Shown here one piece after another: positions 57,755 through 64,000 of a DNA stretch of 64,000 bases. Each line of letters begins with the position of its first letter. Within the stretch, counting starts at the first letter, position 1. Location: assembly GCF_000142905.1 (NCBI RefSeq), contig NW_013657637.1, positions 173,537-237,536 on the forward strand. Direction: 5' to 3'. The DNA comes from Thecamonas trahens ATCC 50062. Taxonomy: Eukaryota > Apusozoa > Apusomonadida > Apusomonadidae. The notes beneath the pieces are model-generated. The model was not told the origin of the DNA and did no database searches. It was given only the letters and a program-made list of their open reading frames with translations. The position numbers were made by a program, and so were the translations under genes.

Positions 57755-59976
57755 TTAGGCATCATCGTCCGAGTCGTCGTTGTCGCTGTTTCCAGCCAAG
57801 ATCGGGCCGCCGGCCTCGTCGGGCGACCCGCACGGTGGGTGGTGGTGGTCGGAGCGCGACTGCATGTCATCGTCATCGTCGTCGTCATCGCTAGAAGCGC
57901 GGCGGAGAGTACGCTTGCGCTGAGCAAGTGTCTCCATGGAACTGTCGAGGGCGTGGACCGAGCCGGAGATGTTGAGGTCGTCCGAGTCCGAGTCGACGGC
58001 CAGCGAGGGCTGAGCCATGTCGTGGGCGTCGTCGCCACCCTGCATAGCACCGCGCTCGTGAGGCATGAGCGCGGCCTGGGTACGGAAAGCATAGAACATG
58101 GGGTAGTGGATAATGTTGGTGACTGACGAGGCATAGAGATCAGCAAAGCGCTCGACTTGCGAGGCAAAGAGGGTTTTGCGCGAGCCGGTGCGAAGGCCGA
58201 GCCAAAGGTGGTCTTGTGCAGCCGCTTGACGGTGGCGCGGATCTCAGCGTGGATATCCTTGACGTTCGGCGGGTTGACCGCCGACGAGTCGAGGCCGCGG
58301 TAGATCTCGGCGAGCATAAACTCGAGGTTGGCAAGGTGCACAAACTCCGAGGTCGAGTTGCGGAACGAGTTGAGCTCGTCGACCAGTTCGCGGACAACCA
58401 GCAGCGTCCGCCAGCCCGAGTTCTTCTTGCTCTTGATCACGTCACCAAAGATATGATCGCCAATGTACAGCACGTCCGGCCCACGGGCACCGGTCAGCTC
58501 GCAGAACGTCGACAGCGAGCCACCGTGGTAGACGGCGCCGTCCTCGAACGCCGTGATGCGGTGGAGCTTGAGGTTGCCTGTCGCCACCTCGACCTCGCGG
58601 AGAGCGGTGCCCTTGCCAAAGAAGAGCGGCTTGCGCGCCGAGACAATGGCCACGTCAAAAAACGATCGCCAGTTCGGGTAGTCGGCGGTGTAGGACGGCG
58701 CAAGCAGGTAGTCCATGATGATGTTGGTGTACGCGTACGGTGAGTTGGTGAGCAGGAAGACCTTGGCCTTGGTCCGGAACCGCAGCAGCAGGTCGGCCAG
58801 CCGCGGCGCAGGCTCGACATACATCTCCAGGTCGGCCGTTGTCGCATCCTTCAGCTCGCCCGAGTAGTGGATGTGGTCAACGGCGGCACGGAGGTCGATG
58901 AACAGTGCCTCGAACGAGAGCGACAGCTTCTCGTCGTCGATGCCGAGCTCCGACGACTCCATCTCCGACTCAAAAAGCGAGATGAGGTCGGCGTAGAGGC
59001 AAATCTCCGGCATGGAGAAGAGCGTGTCGTAGAGGTGGAACCGCCGGCCCGAGCCGACCTTGGCCAGGTTGATAAACTTGGACGGGTACTTTTCCGCCGT
59101 CGTCAACCGCCGCCGCCCGTGCGTCGCCGCAAGAATGGTACCGTACTGGTCGAGCTTGAGCAGGTTGCCGAGCTTGGTGTCGAGGCAGAGGCCACGGATT
59201 GGAAAGCTCGCGTCGTAAGAGAGCGTCCTGATCGACTCGGGATAGCCCATCGCCACCAGCCGGTTGACAATCAGCCGGTACTGCAGCGCCTCGTACTGCG
59301 GCGACTTGTACTCGCAGATGGTGTGGTCCATGTCAAACCCGACGTGCTTGACAGACTCGAGCCGGAGCCCGCGCACCACATACACTCGATTCTCCGGCTC
59401 GCGCTTGTACGTCGGCGGCAGATCGTGCATGTTGGCATCCGAGTACTGCCGCAGCTCGGCGGCCGTCGGCGGATTTGACAGATCCTCCAGCCGCAGCCGC
59501 CGCGAGCTCACCACCGGACCCGCCGCCCCAGTGCTCCCATCATCCGACGCCGATCGAGAACTACCACCAACTGTGAGTCGTACTCCCTCCAGCTGTCGAT
59601 GACGCGTTTTCCCCGCATACGACACTGTCGCCACCACCGCCACCACCGCCACCGCCCCCCAGCCGCAGCCACAGCGCCACGCCGAGGACAAACCACGCCC
59701 ACCTCCTCCGAGACCCACCCAGTGGGCCACCCAAATACACACACACACATTGCCACATGCCTAGCACATGCCTCACGCAAGCATATGCCGCATACTGCTG
59801 TTCCTCTTTGATTGCAGCTCTGGCTCCCTCCCCCCCCCCCCCCCTCCCCCCTCCCCCCCCCGCGCTCCCACACCTCCACACACGTACCGACGAAGATCCA
59901 TGAGTCGCGATGACGGCGACATGGCCATGGCGAGAGGAGGCGTTTCGTAGGAAGGTGTATTGTTTCCGCTTGACAT
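57755..59976 (-). CDS. NT5C2: Cytosolic purine 5'-nucleotidase, NT5C2-like
   Basis: The main exon carries the HAD IMP/GMP-specific 5'-nucleotidase pattern: VGFDMDHTICEYKSPQYE (motif I DMDHT), FPIRGLCLDTKLGNLLKLD, FLLTNSPYAYTN (motif II), and DVLYIGDHIFGDVIKSKK (motif IV). The conserved end LRTGSRKTLFASQVERFADLY, then HYPMFYAFRTQAALMPHE, lies one frame over from about 58203 and is reached if one base is missing next to the cc at 58202-58203. An acidic tail (SDNDDSDDDA) ends at 57755, as in animal NT5C2. Exon 1 probably starts at 59976 (MSSGNNTPSYETPP) and ends at GTACGTGTG near 59888; the acceptor is uncertain. The enzyme dephosphorylates IMP and GMP in the cytosol. Confidence 0.82.
59830..59860. 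repeat. Poly-C tract in intron
   Basis: C runs broken by single T lie within the probable first intron of the NT5C2-like gene (G on its coding strand). Confidence 0.7.
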
Positions 59977-60306
59977 AATGAGTAAGATATGACAGCTTCT
60001 ACGCTTCCGCCTCCCTCGCAGAGTGTGTCCTGGCGGCCTTTGTTGCTGCGCCGGGAAGGAGTGCCACGTGGGTATGCGGTGGGCGGGTGAGGTTCTGGAG
60101 ACGGCAGCCAATTTAAACCTTCAAAAAAAACTCAATTTTTGTTCCTTCACCCTCTGGTCACATGCCGAGGCGGAGGGCAAACATGGTTCAGCTGCCGAGG
60201 CTAGAATCCGGACAGAAGCCGCAAGCAGCCTGGCTCACCGCTGTGTCATCTCTCTCCACTTTACCCCCCCCCCTTCGCCTCGCCCTGGCACCACGGCGAG
60301 TTCCCT
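59977..60306. other. Divergent promoter region
   Basis: About 330 bases lie between the NT5C2-like start (minus) and the kinase start at 60307 (plus). It contains A/T-rich patches near 60105-60140, rare in this GC-rich window, which may be promoter elements. An in-frame upstream ATG at 60162 for the kinase reads into low-quality protein sequence. Confidence 0.4.
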
Positions 60307-63182
60307 ATGGGCTGCGGGTCGTCGCGGACTTCGTCTGCCTTCCCCCGCCATCGGCAAGCGGGAGCTGGCAGAGCGGAGAGCAGAGCGGTCCCAGCGGGCG
60401 ACGGCTCGGGCGAGGACAAGGCGGACGTGAGCACAAGCCCTTGCCAGAGCACCAAGTCGTGGTCAAGTTTGCGCCACATCCGCATGGCTCTCCGCTGGTG
60501 GGCGGCGAGAGACGGGCGAATGACAATAGGCAGACCACGGCAACTACAAGCCGGGCGCTCATCAAGCACCGATTCGACTCGGGCAGACCGTCGTACTTTG
60601 AGGTGCTCGGCGCGGCAGCTAGGGCCATCTATGCAGAGTCGGGCGCAAGAGACCTGTCGGTCGATGAGCTGAACAACCTGGAGATCGATCTGGTGTTCTT
60701 TGACCAGGACGGAGACCCTATTCTCATCTTTGATGAGGCCTCGTGGCTGCTGGCTTTGGATGACGCCAAGGCCATGGCGTCGCGGGCTGCCACAAGTCGT
60801 GATCTTGCTCGCAAAGCACCCGCATCGCCGCAGCGCTCGCGCCCGCCTACGCTGGTCTTGGAGGTTCGATTCTCGTCCAAGCGCCGCAGGTCTAAACGGC
60901 TCACCCGCCTCGGCTCAGGCCGATCGCGAGCCGGACGAAGCTCGCCGGCACCTGCGCTCTCGCCGGTGCTCGAGGCCAAGAGCAACACACATGCAACCAG
61001 TAAGAGCGGCGAGGACTCGTCGCCGAGCTCGGGCTTTCTGCCTAGCGCGGCGCTACCGCCGCGACCACCGGGACGGGCGCACGGCTTGGGCTCGTCGTCG
61101 TCGTCGGTTGGCATCATCTTGCCTGTGCCTTCCAGCAACGGGCCGGTGGTACCTGTCGAGATGACCAGCACTTACTCGATGGCCTCGGGTGAGTCGCGGG
61201 CGGTGGAGATTGACGAGCCGTCGACGCCGTCGCAGACCAGTCCGCCGACGGCGGCGGTTGCTCCAAGGCCGACCACCTTTGGCGACCGGACCGGTGTTGA
61301 AGGTGGCGACCTCTCGTTTGTCCACATCACCAAGCATATTTCATCACCAGAGGTCTCATCCGCATGTGACGAGGTGGTGCTGGCGTCGGCCTCTGAGTGT
61401 CGCACGCCGACCACGCCGCTGCCCGAGCGCTCACCGCGGATGCGGCCATCGCCGCGGACGCTGGTACGTGGCACTCGGGCAAGTCCACGGATGACCGCGG
61501 CAACAGGCGTCATGGGCTCACGTCCGCTGGATTTGGGCGAGAAGAGCGCTGAGCTGTCGCAGTCGCTGGCAGCCCGCACGGTTGCTGCGGCAGGTGGGCT
61601 CACCGAGCCGCAGCTTGTGTTTGACGATGATGAGAAGGATCTGTTTGACTCTTTCGACTCTAGCTCGAGCAGCAGCCGCAACAGTAGCAGCAGCAGTAGC
61701 CATGGTAGTGGCCGCAACAGCCCTGTGGTGGCGGGAACGAGCGAACTGGAAGTCATCTTTGACGACGACGAGAACGCGTTATTTGCTTCGATCAACTCGG
61801 ACTCAACATCGTCTTCGGGCTCGGGCTCAGGCTCGGGCTCGAGATCGGGCTCTGAGGCTGGTGAACCGCTCAGCGATGAGCGGCCGGAACCGCAGACCTC
61901 GCCAGTGCCCGAGCCTGATCTGGTATTTGACGGAGAAGTGGCCGAGGCCGAGGCGGTTGCGGCCAAGGACGGTGCGATCCGTTGGAAGCGCGGACGGCTC
62001 CTTGGAATGGGCGCGTTTGGTAAGGTCTACATTGGCATCGACCTCGACCGGCACCAGCCGATGGCGGTCAAGGTTGTCGAGTTTGTGCCGCCACCCCACC
62101 CGCGTGGTGAGAAGGCCGACGGCGAGCTGCCGGCGACGATGCTGCGAGAAATGACCGAGGCCGAGCGTGAGATCGAGCTGTTGAAGAGCTTGCGGCACGA
62201 CAACATTGTGCGGTACATCGGGGCGAGCAAGGTGGTAGACAGCGCAGGAACCCATGCGCTGCATATTTTTCTCGAGTTTGTTGGCTGCGGCTCGCTGGCG
62301 ACGCTCCTTGCGCACCATCGCAACGCCGACGGCTCGGCCGGTCTCGACGAGGCGACGAGCCGAGCGTACATGTACCAGATTCTGGAGGGCCTGTTGCATC
62401 TGCACGATCACAAGGTCATCCACCGCGACATCAAGGCCGGCAACGTGCTCATTTCCAAGCAGCCGAGCTTCCCTGCGCTGCACACGATGAAGATTGCCGA
62501 CTTTGGGGCGTCGACCACGTTTTCGACGGTGGCACCGGTTCACGGGCACACGCTTGCGGGCACGCCCAACTTTATGGCGCCCGAGGTGATCCGGCAAGAG
62601 GGCCACAGCCTCAAGGCCGACATTTGGTCGGTCGGCTGCCTGGTCATTGAGATGCTGACCGGCCTCCCGCCGTGGCCCAAGTCGGAGCCGATGGCAGTGC
62701 TATTCTCGGTGGCCCAGCACAAGCGGACGCCACCGCTGCCCAATGGCATCTCAGCCGCACTGGGAGATTTCCTCGCCCGGTGCTTTGCCCACAACCCGGC
62801 GCAGCGACCATCGGCCGCAGCCCTGCTGCGGCACGCCTGGTTCGACGGCATCGCTCAGCTTCCGGCAGACTCGCTCGATGCCACGGTTGTCGCCGCCATT
62901 GACATCGACGACATCGCCGCCGAGATCGACGAGCTCATGGCGGCGTCGCATGCCGCGCGGCCGAACGCCAAAGTCTCGTTCTCGTTTGCGAGCCACGCCA
63001 AGGCCTCGACTCGCATCAACGCCCACGACGAGAAGCCGCTATCAGCCACCAAAAGCCTGGCTGAGCGCTACGCCGAGCTCCTGGCCAGCGGTGACGATGA
63101 CGCCCTGGCCGAGTTCGAGGCTGAGATGGAGGCGTCGGCTGCGCCGACCCGCACCGCCTCGGGCCGCCTTCGCCGCGACTAG
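60307..63182 (+). CDS. PB1-domain MAP3K-like kinase with MGCGSS start
   Basis: The kinase frame runs to 63182. Its best N-terminus is MGCGSSRTSSAFPRHRQ at 60307, one frame over, joined if the ccc at 60438-60440 lacks one base (958 residues). Otherwise the frame starts at 60162. MGC is a classic myristoylation-palmitoylation start. A PB1 domain covers about 60457-60770 (VVVKFAPHP, then FFDQDGDPILIFDEASWLLAL). A Ser/Pro-rich linker follows with two FDDDE acidic repeats. The kinase domain (about 61977-62870) has GMGAFGKV, HRDIKAGN (62421), DFG (62500) and GTPNFMAPEVI, a STE11/MAP3K pattern with all catalytic residues. A stress or MAPK-cascade role at membranes is inferred. Confidence 0.82.
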
Positions 63183-63202
63183 CCCATTCTGGCTGGCGAC
63201 AG

Positions 63203-63832
63203 CTACCAGTAGAGCGTGCCCGGCGCGCCTTTGGCCGTGCCCACAATTTCGGGCGTGAGCCAGCCGCCGTAAAACGAGCCGGGCTGTGGCACCGCCAGAT
63301 CATCGTCGACGTACGCGGCCTCGACTCGCCCTGCGTAGAATGCGATACAGCCCTTGATAGCTGTAAACGCCTCGGTCGGCTCGGGGTACGACCAGGCGGC
63401 GCGGACAAGGCGATCGCCGTCCGGCACCAACACATCCCAGTATGTGGCGAGGCCCTTCCACTCACAGAACGTGGAGTGCGGCTCACAGCTTGGCACCACT
63501 CGCTCGAGATCGATGTCGGCGAGCGGGATGTAGTACGTGGGTGCGTGATGGGTCTCGGCAACGCGGATGGCCGCGCAGGTCTCGGCCACCACTGCCCCGC
63601 CATGCTCGACTCGGATCCGCCACGGGACGGGCTTGACTTGGGGTGGGCGCGGAAAGTCAACAACGTTTTCGGTCGGCCGTGGCTCGCAGCGCGGCGACGA
63701 CCTCGGCTCTGCTGCCATGCTCGGCTCAAGTCGTGTGCCGTTGGTCCCGCCCACAACAGCAGGTGTGCCCAAGGTGCGCAAGAGCTGTCGATGCATGTCG
63801 TCATCCACACTATTTTTTGTTGCACCCCCCAC
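63203..63832 (-). CDS. DUF427 domain protein
   Basis: The product has 209 residues. The C-terminal ~145 match the DUF427 pattern: a VFAETxxAxRVxE-like segment (AETCAAIRVAETHHAPTYY), IPLADIDLERVV, STFCEWKGLATYW, then CIAFYAGRVEA and GSFYGGWLTPEIVGTAKG ending PGTLYW. DUF427 proteins are small beta-rich proteins common in bacteria and fungi; their biochemical role is not established to my knowledge. The first ~60 residues are less conserved. No targeting signal is evident. It is convergent with the kinase gene, with 20 bases between the stops. Confidence 0.8.
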   Translation of the reverse strand: MGGATKNSVDDDMHRQLLRTLGTPAVVGGTNGTRLEPSMAAEPRSSPRCEPRPTENVVDFPRPPQVKPVPWRIRVEHGGAVVAETCAAIRVAETHHAPTYYIPLADIDLERVVPSCEPHSTFCEWKGLATYWDVLVPDGDRLVRAAWSYPEPTEAFTAIKGCIAFYAGRVEAAYVDDDLAVPQPGSFYGGWLTPEIVGTAKGAPGTLYW

Positions 63833-63967
63833 CCCCCACCCCCCCTGTCCTCTCCAACCTGAGCCCTTGCGAAACGAAACGCGTCAGCTTGCCGACAACA
63901 AGCGAGCTGTATTCCGCCTCGCTCGCGCTTGCCACCCAACTCAAACACCTTTACCGCCTTCACCAAC

Positions 63968-64000
63968 ATGCTTCGTGCCGCTACTACCTCGCTCGCTGCC
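63968..64000 (+). CDS. Start of a gene running off the window
   Basis: An ATG at 63968 in the context CAACATGC opens a frame, MLRAATTSLAA, to the window end. Arg with Ala/Ser/Thr and no acids is the composition of a mitochondrial targeting peptide, but eleven codons are too few to be sure. It is divergent from the DUF427 gene. Confidence 0.4.
   Translation, partial: MLRAATTSLAA

Overview
The window reads as nuclear DNA of a free-living unicellular eukaryote with a compact, GC-rich genome. Genes lie on both strands a few to a few hundred bases apart, several convergent pairs touch or overlap, and introns are sparse GT-AG introns (about 60-80 nt, a few of 200-450 nt). The products are eukaryotic: dymeclin, SRP receptor beta, LIM, Rho-GEF, villin headpiece, a PB1 MAP3K and a PCIF1-type cap methyltransferase. 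An apusomonad such as Thecamonas is my best guess from this style, but nothing in the sequence proves it. A 502-base run of N (44554-45055) is an assembly gap inside an intron.

Layout. 0.2-5.4 kb: PCIF1-like RNA methyltransferase, a TKL-type kinase, and a two-exon gene ending in a homeodomain-like segment. 5.7-12.3 kb: small helical and coiled-coil proteins, including three copies of an unrecognised ~150-residue domain, one apparently fused to ankyrin repeats. 12.6-24.3 kb: two membrane proteins, a small coiled-coil protein, one giant gene (about 8.35 kb) ending in a lipase-3 fold without its serine, and a poorly resolved broken gene. 24.6-33.2 kb: a prion-like Q/F/G protein, an SH3-villin headpiece protein, dymeclin, and a LIM protein with a 24-bp coding repeat and a gelsolin-like end. 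33.2-37.6 kb: a five-domain RNA repair protein. 38.1-47.1 kb: LIM-LIM-DH-PH Rho GEF, a polytopic membrane protein, a membrane-anchored degenerate 5'-nucleotidase, and a papain-family protease. 47.3-53.9 kb: an ankyrin/coiled-coil protein and a Sushi/Cys-rich multi-pass receptor-like protein. 54.3-64 kb: phytochelatin synthase, SRP receptor beta, an NT5C2-like 5'-nucleotidase, a PB1-MAP3K, a DUF427 protein, and the first codons of another gene.

There are no operons. Loose themes are RNA modification and repair (PCIF1-like, RNA repair protein), actin/Rho signalling (SH3-VHP, LIM-gelsolin-like, LIM-DH-PH), membrane and secretory functions (dymeclin, SRPRB, protease, membrane proteins), and metal/nucleotide metabolism (phytochelatin synthase, two 5'-nucleotidase relatives). 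The standout is the RNA repair protein at 33231-37633: RNA ligase, nucleotidyltransferase, HAD phosphatase, P-loop kinase and 2H phosphoesterase in one chain.

Sequence quality matters here. At least five good genes break into two frames that are restored by one extra base, each time next to a homopolymer, which suggests single-base undercalls. All domain calls were made by eye from the sequence. Introns were chosen by GT/AG signals, phase and continuity of homology.
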